Shown: positions 37,541 through 47,289, numbered from the stretch's first letter. The stretch: DNA of 64,000 nucleotides from JAXMBN01 sp046349875 (GCA_046349875.1 JAXMBN010000030.1:1-64000), one strand, 5' to 3'. Numbers and translations are program-made. Notes: a model not told the origin generated them from the letters alone.

Positions 37541-39316
37541 TTACTTGCTGTCGTCGCCAGATCGCGGGTTCGTGCCTTCAAGGCTTGAGCGAACGGATTT
37601 GCGAGCCGAGTAGAAAACTTGGCGAGCATATGCCTGCTCTTTTTCATCGAGCTTCTCGCTTGTTTCAACGAGAAACTGAAGGCCAATTCGAGGCTCGATT
37701 TCGGCCTCCTTGAAAAACAGCGTGACAAGGTTCAGTTGCAATCTCGCTACTAACCGATCGCCCCAATTCTCATAGGCCTTGTAACGAACCGTGCTTGCAT
37801 CATCTTTCAATCCGCACAGCCATGCATAAACGGCCCCCTGAGTATCCGACTCACCATATTTCATCATCCACATCCAAGCGTCCTCTTGGTTTCCTGTAGC
37901 ATTCCGAACGTTCGGTGAGTTCAACGTCGACAGCTGAGTCCAGCCGAGCTTTTCTCCATTCCATTCCCATATTTCGCGTTCTTCGATCGGATAGGAAACG
38001 GTTAGCGTTGCGACCATGGCTAGTCCTTCATAGCGCCAACTTCGGTTCACTGCCGTTATCGCTTCACCATCGCGGACGTCTTCATTCACAAAGCCCGTAA
38101 GCCGGAGTTGATCGATCGCAGGTGGGAGAGATCCCTCTTGTGGAATTTTTGCGAGGACGGACTCCGTTAACTTGAGCCGAGCTGCATTCTTCTGCTGCAT
38201 CGAAAGACCTGTCACCATCGCGATCGTCATCGCAAGGAGCACCACTTCCGCCCCTAACCAGCCGAACTTCCAAGCAACTCTTCGGCCTCCACCTCCCCAA
38301 TCTGCTTTTGGCTCTTCTTCAAAACTGGGTTCTTCGGCAATAACACCTTCTTCTTGGTTAGCGTTATTGGTTGCGGGCTCTACCTCTTCTATCTCTTCTT
38401 CGGTTGTTGATTGTGGCCAATGGAGGAGACCGTTAAAGAGTGGTGGCAAAAAGACGTTATCACTATTCATGGTCCGATCGAATACGGGCTTGAGCAGTCG
38501 CGAAAATGCCATGTCATTTAAGAATAAGACGGCTATCTGGAGGATCCAAATAACGCCGCCTAGCACATGTTCATTCCACCAATCACCTACGATATCGATC
38601 GAAAATCCAGTTTTCGCCAAAACAGCAATGACGCCGAACGAAACGTAGCCCGTGATAAGCAATACAAGTGTCGTTGCAACAAGCATCAAGAAATGAAGGA
38701 GCGATCGATGTCGGACGACCGCTAGACCAGCAGCCACGAACAAGAGAGGAAGAAGACCGTCCAAACCATGAAGCCGATCATCGACCATGAATTGAAAATC
38801 GACGCACTCAAACGTGCGACTGGTGCGAAGGTGGAGGACCTGCAATCCATCCAAAATGACACCGAGCAAATACGAGCTTCCGCGTTGCAAAAAACTATTG
38901 GCAAAAGGAAACAACCCGAGTGGCCATGGCAAGAGAATCCCAACCAATCCCGCACGACTGAACGCTTCCGGCCAACGGTCTGCCCCGGCCATACTCAGCA
39001 TCCAACCGACCATCAACATCAATCCGGCAATCGCTACAAAGGACGTCGACACAAGCCAAGCCGACAATAATCCAAGTAGCAAGCCAAATGTGAGAAACCC
39101 AAAGGCCCAACGTTGCCTTCCGATGGACTCGGTCGGTTTCCATCGCGTCTTGATAAGAATCGCAATCAAGACGACCGGCAATGCAATTGCAGCGATCCTC
39201 GTTGGACGATCCTTGAAAGACTCGTACAGCACCAACCCCAATACGGGGGCCATAATTAAAAGTGGAAGGATTCCGCCGATCCACTTCCACCATCCCATCG
39301 ACTTTTGATTCGTCAT
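37541..39316 (-). CDS. Exosortase-like polytopic protein lacking catalytic residues
   Basis: 591 residues: about eight to ten membrane segments (1-290), an acidic linker (310-345), one more membrane segment (~355-375) and a soluble C-terminal domain. The layout resembles planctomycete exosortase U (membrane enzyme fused to an EpsI/DUF3485-like domain; see VATLTVSYPIEEREIWEW then LGWTQL). Where exosortases have a Cys in an ACSGxxS motif, the text reads VDDRLHGLDGLLPLL. Where the NxxR motif should be it reads ITGYVSFGVI. So the catalytic Cys and at least one catalytic Arg appear missing. It may be an inactive paralogue or a distant membrane protein. Operon with the TPR gene. The family assignment is by pattern only. 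Confidence 0.58.
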   Translation of the reverse strand: MTNQKSMGWWKWIGGILPLLIMAPVLGLVLYESFKDRPTRIAAIALPVVLIAILIKTRWKPTESIGRQRWAFGFLTFGLLLGLLSAWLVSTSFVAIAGLMLMVGWMLSMAGADRWPEAFSRAGLVGILLPWPLGLFPFANSFLQRGSSYLLGVILDGLQVLHLRTSRTFECVDFQFMVDDRLHGLDGLLPLLFVAAGLAVVRHRSLLHFLMLVATTLVLLITGYVSFGVIAVLAKTGFSIDIVGDWWNEHVLGGVIWILQIAVLFLNDMAFSRLLKPVFDRTMNSDNVFLPPLFNGLLHWPQSTTEEEIEEVEPATNNANQEEGVIAEEPSFEEEPKADWGGGGRRVAWKFGWLGAEVVLLAMTIAMVTGLSMQQKNAARLKLTESVLAKIPQEGSLPPAIDQLRLTGFVNEDVRDGEAITAVNRSWRYEGLAMVATLTVSYPIEEREIWEWNGEKLGWTQLSTLNSPNVRNATGNQEDAWMWMMKYGESDTQGAVYAWLCGLKDDASTVRYKAYENWGDRLVARLQLNLVTLFFKEAEIEPRIGLQFLVETSEKLDEKEQAYARQVFYSARKSVRSSLEGTNPRSGDDSK

Positions 39317-39492
39317 AACTCTCTCTATTTGGCCTCAAAAACCCCCTTGACCATACTAATCGAACCCTGCAATTCAGCTATGGGGGTGGCGGTTAAAAAT
39401 ATCGTTAGCCGAGGTTGGCAGTGTTGCATTCCACATAAACCCGACAATCGTTCGCGTGGACCTACGGTATTACCGACGATTGCAGGGTGATT

Positions 39493-41550
39493 TTATTCCG
39501 CCGTATCGAGGTAGGGGTCTTGCCCCATTTCCCGCTGAATTTTGGTCCGCTCTCGTTCGTGATGGAGGAGGGCCATTCGGTCTCGAAAGTGCTTACGCTC
39601 GACCCGCAGCTGAGCCTGCCGAAACAAGCGGGCGTACGTATGAAAAGGGCCTCCACTTTTCGCCCCAAGCTTCTTGAGAGCCTCGGCTCGCTTGGCCCCT
39701 AAGCCCGTCTTCAGAATATCATCGTCTAGCGAAAGGTATTGCCGATAGGATCCTGGATCGCCTTGGCGACCGCATCGACCAATCAACTGCCGGTCGATAC
39801 GAGCCGCGTCGTGCAACTCCGTGCAAATGACCATCATTCCGCCAAGTGCTCGCACTTCGGGATCAAGTTTGATGTCGGTACCGCGACCGGCCATGTTTGT
39901 CGCAACTGTAATTTTGCCTCGCTTGCCAGCCTCGGCGACGATTTCAGCTTCCCGAGCAATCTCGTTTGCGTTGAGAACCAATACTTCCATGCCCGCTTGA
40001 CGAAGTAGGTGACTGACGATGTTGGACTTGTCGATCGATCGCGTTCCAATCAGAACAGGGCGTCCTTGAGCGTGCACATCCTTGACTTCATCGACGATCG
40101 CATGAAACTTATCCATCATGCATCCGTACACTCGGTCGGGTAAACGAATACGTTGTGGAGGACGATTCGTAGGTACTTGCACAACGGGCGTTTTGTAGAT
40201 GCGACGCAATTCTCGCGCACTCGACGCAGCCGTTCCTGTCATTCCAGAAATGTGCTTGTAGCGATGGAAAAGGTCTTGAACGGTGATGCGAGCCGCCTGA
40301 CCTGTGGGGACGGTGATCTCCACTTCCGCTTTCGAAACGACTTGTTCCTTGGCTTCAATCGCTTGGTGAATACCATCCCGCCATTTGCGTCCTTCCGCCA
40401 ATCGACCTGTAAACTCGTCGACGATCACAATCTCACCATCGCGGACGACATATTGGCGATTCAAGATAAAGTCACGATCGACTTTGATGGCTCGTTCCAT
40501 GTATTCGTAGAGATCCACCAGTGCTACAAGACGAACATCTTCATCGCGAGGTAGACCGCGAACCAATTGTCGTCCCTTGCCGGTCAATTCGATTTTTTGC
40601 GTATCCTCATCGATAGTAAAATGTTCTTTGATAACAAATTCCTTGGCGTGAATGGCAGCCCAGCGATAAGTGGCGATCACGGCTTTCCGCGCTTCATCCC
40701 CCAACGATCCAATGATCAATGGTGTACGGGCCTCATCGATCAAGATGCTATCGGCTTCGTCCACCAGTACAAAGTGCATGCCGCGCTGCACCGGCTGATC
40801 GCCTTCACCCGACCACCGTTGATTGCTCCCTGCACCAAGAAAATCGTTGACCACACGGCCTTGGGCTCGCATCAATAGTCGATCGCGAAGAAAATCGAAA
40901 CCGAACTCCTTCGAGGTTCCATAGGTCACATCCGAAGCATAGGCCTTGCGGCGTTGATCGGAATTGTTGTCCGTTAATACGATCCCTGCCGATATTCCCA
41001 GCATATCGTAGAGCGGCATCATCCATTGAGCATCGCGCTCGGCCAAATAGTCGTTGACCGTGGCTAGGTGCGCCCCTTTACCAACGAGACTGTGCAACAC
41101 CAACGGCAAGGTTGCCGTCAAAGTTTTGCCTTCCCCTGTTTGCATCTCCGCAATACATCCGTGGAATAGCGAGATCGCGCCTAAGATCTGAACATCGTAA
41201 TGCCGCATGCGAAGCGCACGTCGTCCCGCTTCCCGCGTGATCGCATACGTTTCAGCCAGAAGGTTGCTGAGCGTTTCGCCACTCTTGGCGCGATAGCGAA
41301 GCGAGAGAAACTCCTTCTTGATCTGAGATTCATTGAACGTCATGTACTTCGATTCAAGGTCGTTGACTTGTCGAAGTTGCGAAATCCAGAAGCTAATCTT
41401 GGCGGTGGAAATGCCAGGTACCCACCAGCCCGCAGTGATCCTCGGTCGAGACGGAAGTTTGCTGGAACCGACCTTGGGCATCATCCCCATGGGAAGCGAT
41501 TCGGAGCCGGAATCGTCGTCAGCCAGCGTCATGGTCGAATTCTCGTTCAT
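39493..41550 (-). CDS. secA: SecA-type ATPase, short form
   Basis: 685 residues against 800-1000 or more for standard SecA. Present: a distinctive ~50-residue N-terminus, NBD1 with MQTGEGKTLTATLPLVLHSL (Walker A), TVNDYLAERDAQWM, YGTSKEFGFDFLRD and VDEADSILIDEARTPLIIGS (Walker B); a preprotein cross-linking region; and NBD2 with HISGMTGTA, ATNMAGRGTDIKL and the arginine-finger block IGRCGRQGDPGS. It stops about 80 residues after NBD2, so most of the helical scaffold, the helical wing and the C-terminal zinc-binding linker are absent. It could be a SecA2-like accessory ATPase; a main secA would then be elsewhere. Its start follows three short direct repeats. Confidence 0.9.
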   Translation of the reverse strand: MNENSTMTLADDDSGSESLPMGMMPKVGSSKLPSRPRITAGWWVPGISTAKISFWISQLRQVNDLESKYMTFNESQIKKEFLSLRYRAKSGETLSNLLAETYAITREAGRRALRMRHYDVQILGAISLFHGCIAEMQTGEGKTLTATLPLVLHSLVGKGAHLATVNDYLAERDAQWMMPLYDMLGISAGIVLTDNNSDQRRKAYASDVTYGTSKEFGFDFLRDRLLMRAQGRVVNDFLGAGSNQRWSGEGDQPVQRGMHFVLVDEADSILIDEARTPLIIGSLGDEARKAVIATYRWAAIHAKEFVIKEHFTIDEDTQKIELTGKGRQLVRGLPRDEDVRLVALVDLYEYMERAIKVDRDFILNRQYVVRDGEIVIVDEFTGRLAEGRKWRDGIHQAIEAKEQVVSKAEVEITVPTGQAARITVQDLFHRYKHISGMTGTAASSARELRRIYKTPVVQVPTNRPPQRIRLPDRVYGCMMDKFHAIVDEVKDVHAQGRPVLIGTRSIDKSNIVSHLLRQAGMEVLVLNANEIAREAEIVAEAGKRGKITVATNMAGRGTDIKLDPEVRALGGMMVICTELHDAARIDRQLIGRCGRQGDPGSYRQYLSLDDDILKTGLGAKRAEALKKLGAKSGGPFHTYARLFRQAQLRVERKHFRDRMALLHHERERTKIQREMGQDPYLDTAE

Positions 41551-41572
41551 CGAAATCCTAAAAGGACGAGAC

Positions 41573-41617
41573 AGGGTCTCAGGGAAGGGTTCTCAGGAAA
41601 CGTGTCTCAGGGAAGGC
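41573..41617. repeat. Three short direct repeats upstream of secA
   Basis: GGTCTCAGGGAAGG (41575-41588), GTTCTCAGGAAAC (41589-41601) and GTGTCTCAGGGAAGG (41603-41617). The spacing is about 14 bases, 25-70 bases before the secA start on its 5' side. It could be a regulator site or chance duplication. Confidence 0.5.
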
Positions 41618-41767
41618 CAACTTGGTGCCAGACCGCTCTGATTATTGTGTCAGAAGGTCCCCATAGAATCTATTGCTGCGCCGTCCCGCTAAGGCTATCC
41701 CCCAGATACGAGGCCGCACAACCGCTCCAACCGATACGGTCGGAGAAGAACCTCTCAGCTGCCTAGC

Positions 41768-44700
41768 TTACCGAACCGTAAGCCCTTCATTCCTTTGAGA
41801 CATCCACGCACCAACTTCAGGCAGCAAACCATACGCATGAGCCATCAATGCGATTGGATGAACCGTCGGTTTGTCGACGCCTTGTTCCATTTGCAGTTTG
41901 CAAGCCGAACATTCCGTGCTTCCGACCTGAGCGGTGGTTTGCTGCATCTTGCTGATGAGCCCCCATCCAACCCGCAAACTCATTCGGTAGTTTTCCTTGC
42001 GAAGTCCATAGGTACCCGCCATCCCACTGCACCCTGCATCCGCCGTTACGACATTGAGCCCGGGTATGAGTTTGAGCAATTGCAGGCCAGGCTGTTCTGA
42101 ATCGATCGCTTTCAAATGACAGGGTTGGTGATAAATCACAGAGCTCGTAAGTGGAGAAAAATCGAGTTCCAATTCGTTGCTCTCGTGCAGTCGCCAAAGG
42201 TAGCGGCCCGCATCCCAAGCGTGAGCCGCAACCAATCGAGAATCCTCACTATCGATCAAATTGGGATACTCATGCTTCAAACAAAGCGTCGCCGAGGGTT
42301 CTAGCGAAACGATCTCATATCCCTGGCGAACCGCTTCGGCCAACATCTTGATGCTCGGCGCAATCAACTTGCGAGCTCGCTGTACATCTCCCATGGCAAT
42401 CTTGGCCATCCACGATGGCGATTGATTGGATGGAACGTAAACCTCGACCTTTTGATGTTGCAACACCTGAACGAAAGCTTGCCCCAAAAGTGGATTATGC
42501 CAGTTGGCATACTGATCCACAAAAAACAAGACCTTCTTTCCACCCGTACGCTTCGGACGATTCAAACGGCGGCGGGCAGCCCACCGCAAAAACGGTTGCT
42601 TGGCAATGGTTGGAAGCCTTCTTCCCTGCGCGATGCCAGTCATCTTCTCTAACAACCATCGCATCGAACCATTTTCCAAAGCCCAATTGGCTAATCCAGG
42701 AGAACGGCTGGCAATGGCGGCGAGAAAATCCAACCGCGACAACATCAATTCGCTCCAACGCAATCCATTGGTCGCAACGTACTGAGCTTTTAGCTCGGTG
42801 ACTAACTTGGGTATATCAACCGCTGCCGGACATTCCACTCGACATTGGTGGCATTGAAAACACAAGTCCGCTAATGCCTTGACTTCGTCGCTCTCTAAAG
42901 CAGAACCGGAGATCTTTCCTGCCATGATGGCTCGCATCACGTTGGCCTTGGCGCGAGGAGAAGACTCCTCGTCGCGTCCAACGCGAAAGATCGGACACAT
43001 GCGCTCATTGTTTGCATTCGTTCGGCAACGACCACAACCATTACAGGACTGCGCGACAGGTCCAACACCTCCTTCATCAGCCCAAGAGAGAATGGGCATG
43101 AAGACAGGCTTGGCTGAACTCTTTGCTTCCAGCTCTTGGCTTTCTTCGACAGGCTCTTCCGTTCGCACTGCATTGTTCACACCTGCGAGCATCGTACCTA
43201 ATGTTGGAACGAGCGCCGGCCGCAGATTATCTGAAACCCGCTGTGGCGCATCGGTGATGACCTTTCCAGGATTGAGAATTCCCTTCGGATCGAACAGCTC
43301 TTTGATTCTGCGACAAATTGGATAGCGATTGCCTAGCTGTCGCCGAGCATACCAGCTACGACTTAATCCAAGCGCATGTTCTCCTGCAATGACCCCTCCA
43401 ATTTCAATCACGCGTTCGTAGAGGGTATCGGCCAGTCGATCCATCTTGGCAATATCATCGGGAAGATTCGGATCGAGGAAAGGACGAATGTGGATCTGTC
43501 CGTGCGACGCATGGCCAAAGAGAGTCGCCGTCACGCGTTCCATTTTCAAGACATTTTGAACGTCCACCAAGAACTCGGGAAGACGCTCTGGTGCAACGGC
43601 GATATCGTCGACAAAGGGAAGCGGACGACTGCTTCCTTTGAGCTGGTAAAGCCGAGGAACAACTCGTCGACATAGTCTCCAGTAAACATCGCGTTCTGCG
43701 GCATCGGTGGTGATACGCGACGAAATGGTAGTGGGAGATTTACGCAGGATGCGATTGACCAACACCATCAAGCGATTTCGCGTTTCAGCAATCTCCTCGC
43801 CCTGATGTTCGATCAACAGCATCGCTTCCGCGCCTTTGGGAAGCAAGGATTCGTAACGAGGATCGGTTTCGCGAGCGATCTCCAAAAGGCGACGATCCAT
43901 GATGTCGCACGCGGCAACCTTGTCTTTCTGCGCTTCAATAGCTGCCCTTGCAGCTGAATCCAAGCGATCGAAAAAGAGTAGTACCAGTGCCCTTGCATTG
44001 GGAATCGGTTCGATCTTGAGCGTCGCTTCGGTCATCACCGAAAGCGTACCCTCCGCTCCTGACTGCAACTTGGCTAGATCGATAACGTTCCCTTGAAGAA
44101 CGCGTTCGATGCGATAACCACAACCACGAGCCACACCTTTCCAGGGCGGATTACGAACCGCATCTTCACTCACCGACAACAATTGACCAATCTCACGGGC
44201 CAACTTGGCAACGGAACTGTTATCGAAGCTGTCGTCGTTCCATAGGTGTTTTTCAAGCCGAGCTTGTTCACCATTGGCTAGGACGACTTCCATCGACTCC
44301 AAGGCGTCGCATGAACTTCCGTAGCGAGGCCAATGACTACCCGAGGTATCGACCGCGATCACGCTACCCAAGGTTGTGACCGAACGTGTTGCAGGGTCTG
44401 GCCCAAAGAGATATCCATGATTGGCGAGAGCTCGATTCAAATCGGCAAGAACCAATCCAGGTTGAACCCGCACCAACCTCTTGTCGAGATCGATGTGCAA
44501 GAGACGCCGCATATACCGGGAGAAATCCAGAACCAATCCCGAACCGATCGCTTGCCCGGCTAGTCCCGTGCCCGCACCTCGGCATACGATTGGAATAGCG
44601 TTTTCTGATGCGTATTGGACGCAGCGTTTTACGTCTTCGGCATGCCTTGGCCGGACCACTCCCAAGGGCAAAACTTCATAGACGCTCGCATCGTTCGCAT

Positions 44701-44788
44701 AGAGATGCGAAGTCAATAAATCGCAGTGGACGTCTCCATCCAATAGTCCACGGAGGTCGGCTTCAATTCGCTTTCGTTCTGCATCCAT
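41768..44788 (-). CDS. FAD-linked oxidase / Fe-S oxidoreductase fusion (GlcD-GlcF, YdiJ-like)
   Basis: 1006 residues. Residues 1-~530 are an FAD-binding oxidase of the GlcD/D-lactate dehydrogenase family: VVRPRHAEDVKRCVQYA, CRGAGTGLAGQAIG, TLGSVIAVDTSGSHWPRYGS and the C-terminal EHALGLSRSWYARRQLG. From ~590 is a GlcF-like iron-sulphur part with two 4Fe-4S motifs (CNGCGRCRTNANNERMCP and CFQCHQCRVECPAAVDIP) and two CCG-type domains (YHQPCHLKAI and ADAGCSGMAGTYG). It likely oxidises a 2-hydroxy acid and passes electrons via Fe-S clusters to the quinone pool. E. coli YdiJ, of the same architecture, uses D-2-hydroxyglutarate. Note the separate L-2-hydroxyglutarate oxidase at 59.3 kb. Confidence 0.93.
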   Translation of the reverse strand: MDAERKRIEADLRGLLDGDVHCDLLTSHLYANDASVYEVLPLGVVRPRHAEDVKRCVQYASENAIPIVCRGAGTGLAGQAIGSGLVLDFSRYMRRLLHIDLDKRLVRVQPGLVLADLNRALANHGYLFGPDPATRSVTTLGSVIAVDTSGSHWPRYGSSCDALESMEVVLANGEQARLEKHLWNDDSFDNSSVAKLAREIGQLLSVSEDAVRNPPWKGVARGCGYRIERVLQGNVIDLAKLQSGAEGTLSVMTEATLKIEPIPNARALVLLFFDRLDSAARAAIEAQKDKVAACDIMDRRLLEIARETDPRYESLLPKGAEAMLLIEHQGEEIAETRNRLMVLVNRILRKSPTTISSRITTDAAERDVYWRLCRRVVPRLYQLKGSSRPLPFVDDIAVAPERLPEFLVDVQNVLKMERVTATLFGHASHGQIHIRPFLDPNLPDDIAKMDRLADTLYERVIEIGGVIAGEHALGLSRSWYARRQLGNRYPICRRIKELFDPKGILNPGKVITDAPQRVSDNLRPALVPTLGTMLAGVNNAVRTEEPVEESQELEAKSSAKPVFMPILSWADEGGVGPVAQSCNGCGRCRTNANNERMCPIFRVGRDEESSPRAKANVMRAIMAGKISGSALESDEVKALADLCFQCHQCRVECPAAVDIPKLVTELKAQYVATNGLRWSELMLSRLDFLAAIASRSPGLANWALENGSMRWLLEKMTGIAQGRRLPTIAKQPFLRWAARRRLNRPKRTGGKKVLFFVDQYANWHNPLLGQAFVQVLQHQKVEVYVPSNQSPSWMAKIAMGDVQRARKLIAPSIKMLAEAVRQGYEIVSLEPSATLCLKHEYPNLIDSEDSRLVAAHAWDAGRYLWRLHESNELELDFSPLTSSVIYHQPCHLKAIDSEQPGLQLLKLIPGLNVVTADAGCSGMAGTYGLRKENYRMSLRVGWGLISKMQQTTAQVGSTECSACKLQMEQGVDKPTVHPIALMAHAYGLLPEVGAWMSQRNEGLTVR

Positions 44789-45044
44789 TCCTTCATGATG
44801 TTCCTCGTTTCACTTTGGGTCTAGCCCCCTCGGGTTATTCGGTAAGAGGAAGACGTGCAATCGCACCCGACTTGAGAAAAGTTCTTGGAGGGTCGAAACA
44901 TGCGAAATCGATCCTGGACATTTCAAAATCCCTTTGGTGGAGACTTGATCCGTGGTACGATAGCGGTTTCGATAAACTTTTGTATAGTCGCGAGGGCGTT
45001 CTCACCGCGACGGCGATTGAAACAGGGAGGTCTCGGTAAGCCTT

Positions 45045-46067
45045 ATGGTCCGCGAAACGATCGTCCAAGCCGAGGGATTCGACGATGATGAGCCCATACG
45101 CAACGAGGAAAACGATTCCATCCTGCGTCCGAAAAGGATTTCGGAAATGGTCGGCCAGCGCGAAGTGGCCGAAGTTCTTTGTATCGCGATCGACGCCGCA
45201 AAAAAACGCGGGAGCCCCCTAGGCCATATTCTCTTCGATGGTCCACCCGGTTTGGGAAAAACCACGTTTGCCTCCTGCATTCCACGCGAGATGGGTGTTT
45301 CAATGCAGATGGCATCGGGCCCTGGACTCAAGGCCCCAAAAGAACTCATCCCCTATTTGACCAATCTCGAAGAAAGCTCGGTCCTCTTCATCGACGAGAT
45401 TCATCGCTTGCCCAAAGCGGTCGAAGAATATCTCTATACAGCCATGGAAGATTTCCGAATCGACATCGTGTTGGGGGAAGGTGTCAATGCTCGAACGCTC
45501 AACTTGCAATTGAAACCATTCACCCTGATCGGGGCCACAACCCGCGCCGGCATGTTGAGCGGACCACTGCGTGACCGATTTCAGATACGCGAACACTTGG
45601 GATACTACAGCATCGATGATCTCATCGAGATTCTGAATCGGAATGCCAAGAAACTAGAGGTCGAACTATCGTCCGATGCGGCCATGGAGATTGCCAAGCG
45701 AAGCCGTGGGACTCCGCGGGTCGCCAACAATCGACTCCTTTGGGTCCGCGATTTTGCTACCAGCAAAGCCGATGGTCGAGTCACTCTAACGGTTGCTGAA
45801 AAGGCTCTTCGGATGACCGGTATCGACGATCTAGGATTGGATCGACAAGACCGCCGCTACATCGAAACACTGATTCGCGTGTTCAATGGAGGACCAGCTG
45901 GGATTGAAGCGATGGCGCATACGATGAGCGTTTCGTCCGATACGCTTGAAGATGAAGTCGAACCTTTCCTTCTTCGTTCGGAGTTGATCGTACGAACTTC
46001 GCGAGGACGCTGCGCAACGGCCAAGGCCTTTCACCACTTGAACATCGCGCGGCCTGAGGCGAGCTAG
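45045..46067 (+). CDS. ruvB: Holliday junction branch migration helicase RuvB
   Basis: AAA+ motor that with RuvA drives branch migration. It is 340 residues, the normal length. The opening region has ILRPKRISEMVGQREV. Walker A is FDGPPGLGKTTFA, Walker B LFIDEIHRLPKAVEEYLY, sensor 1 LIGATTRAGMLSGPLRDRF with the arginine finger, and sensor 2 SRGTPRVANNRLLWVRDFA. The C-terminal winged helix closes with LIVRTSRGRCATAKAFHHL. No ruvA or ruvC lies next to it. It is convergent with the amidohydrolase at 46074, with 6 bases between. Confidence 0.97.
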   Translation: MVRETIVQAEGFDDDEPIRNEENDSILRPKRISEMVGQREVAEVLCIAIDAAKKRGSPLGHILFDGPPGLGKTTFASCIPREMGVSMQMASGPGLKAPKELIPYLTNLEESSVLFIDEIHRLPKAVEEYLYTAMEDFRIDIVLGEGVNARTLNLQLKPFTLIGATTRAGMLSGPLRDRFQIREHLGYYSIDDLIEILNRNAKKLEVELSSDAAMEIAKRSRGTPRVANNRLLWVRDFATSKADGRVTLTVAEKALRMTGIDDLGLDRQDRRYIETLIRVFNGGPAGIEAMAHTMSVSSDTLEDEVEPFLLRSELIVRTSRGRCATAKAFHHLNIARPEAS

Positions 46068-46073
46068 TCCACG

Positions 46074-47030
46074 TCACCCGATTCGATAGAACCGAATTGC
46101 GTTTTCTGCCCAGAGCTTTCGTTGCGACTCTTGAGATCGGTCTGCGATGATCGCGACAAGACGATCAACCCAGACGCGAAGCGTGGCCCCTGACAAACAA
46201 ACAGGCCAATCGGATCCAAAGACGACCCGGTCTGGTCCAAAAGCATCGAGGCAATGATTGATGATGGGGGCGATTTCTCCATTCGGTTTTAGCCGAGCTA
46301 TTATTCCGGAAATCTTGCAATACACATTGGGAAGCGAAGCAAGGACGTCGATCGATCGCTTCCATTGATTCGCTTCTTTCACAGCCGTTTCAGCTGCCTC
46401 GCGTTGATACCATTCCGGATTTGCGTTCCCGCAGTGATCGACCATGAATCGAGTTTCCGGGCATTGCTTGGCCAATGTCGCTCCATCGGTGAGTTCATTG
46501 GGTCGCATGCAAAGTTCAAAATGAAGGTCTCGTTTTCCTAACTCTTGAATCCCTTTTACAAATTCGGGGTGCAAGCAGAATCCCGCAGGTGTTTTGTCGG
46601 AATGAAGCACGCGCCGCACCCCTTTGAATTCTCGCCGGCCGCGCCATCGATCTAAGTAAGCGGAAAATTGAGGATGATTGGGTCGTCCCCCCAAGACTGC
46701 AGCCATGAGACCTTTACGTTGCTCACAAAGCCCCAGCACATGTGCCGCTTCGATATCGAGATCCTTATCATCCACATCGACTTCCATGTAGATGGATTGA
46801 ATAGGCAACCCTTGAGTTGCTTCGGCGTATTCCTCGAGATGGAATTTTTTCTCGAGCAACGACGAGCCCTTCAGCCAACTGGGATAGATCGTTTTCAGAT
46901 CCCATAGGTGCTGGTGTGTATCGATCATTCGATCCGGTAGAGCATAGCACGCACTGGCCTGCGCTATGTGGGGAAGTTGCCATGCAGCCAAGGTCGCAGT
47001 TGAGCACGCAAGGAAAGATCGACGGTTCAT
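46074..47030 (-). CDS. Exported amidohydrolase-2 family metal-dependent hydrolase
   Basis: 318 residues. The N-terminus MNRRSFLACSTATLAAWQLP looks like a twin-arginine (RRSFLA) signal, so the protein is probably exported folded. The hydrolase domain shows the metal-binding MIDTHQHLWDLK, then MVDHCGNANPEW and the catalytic Asp in VVFGSDWPVC. It is nearest to L-fuconolactonase or 2-pyrone-4,6-dicarboxylate hydrolase-like enzymes by pattern, but the substrate cannot be read. A Tat signal on this family is common in planctomycetes. The neighbouring Fhc operon diverges from it and there is no evident link. Confidence 0.88.
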   Translation of the reverse strand: MNRRSFLACSTATLAAWQLPHIAQASACYALPDRMIDTHQHLWDLKTIYPSWLKGSSLLEKKFHLEEYAEATQGLPIQSIYMEVDVDDKDLDIEAAHVLGLCEQRKGLMAAVLGGRPNHPQFSAYLDRWRGRREFKGVRRVLHSDKTPAGFCLHPEFVKGIQELGKRDLHFELCMRPNELTDGATLAKQCPETRFMVDHCGNANPEWYQREAAETAVKEANQWKRSIDVLASLPNVYCKISGIIARLKPNGEIAPIINHCLDAFGPDRVVFGSDWPVCLSGATLRVWVDRLVAIIADRSQESQRKLWAENAIRFYRIG

Positions 47031-47289
47031 GATCTCATTCCTGTGAGAATGGGAGGTTTTTCTCTTGTTCCACTTGGATGTTCCGCTCTATTATCGCAGA
47101 TCATTCTGAACTACGCTTGAGAGGTCGAGATTTTTCGGCCCTTCCCTCCCATACTGCCCGCCCAACCATTGAAGGAAGCCATCTCCCTTCATCCGCGATT
47201 GCCTTTGCCCCATCGTGCGAAGTTTGCTACCGTTCCTGAGATGGCCATGGGAACCCTTTCCTTTTTCGAATTAGCTGAAGGACACATTC

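Noticed and set aside
42415..42801. Plus-strand frame inside the GlcD-GlcF fusion gene
   Set aside because: Antisense shadow of a well-supported enzyme gene.
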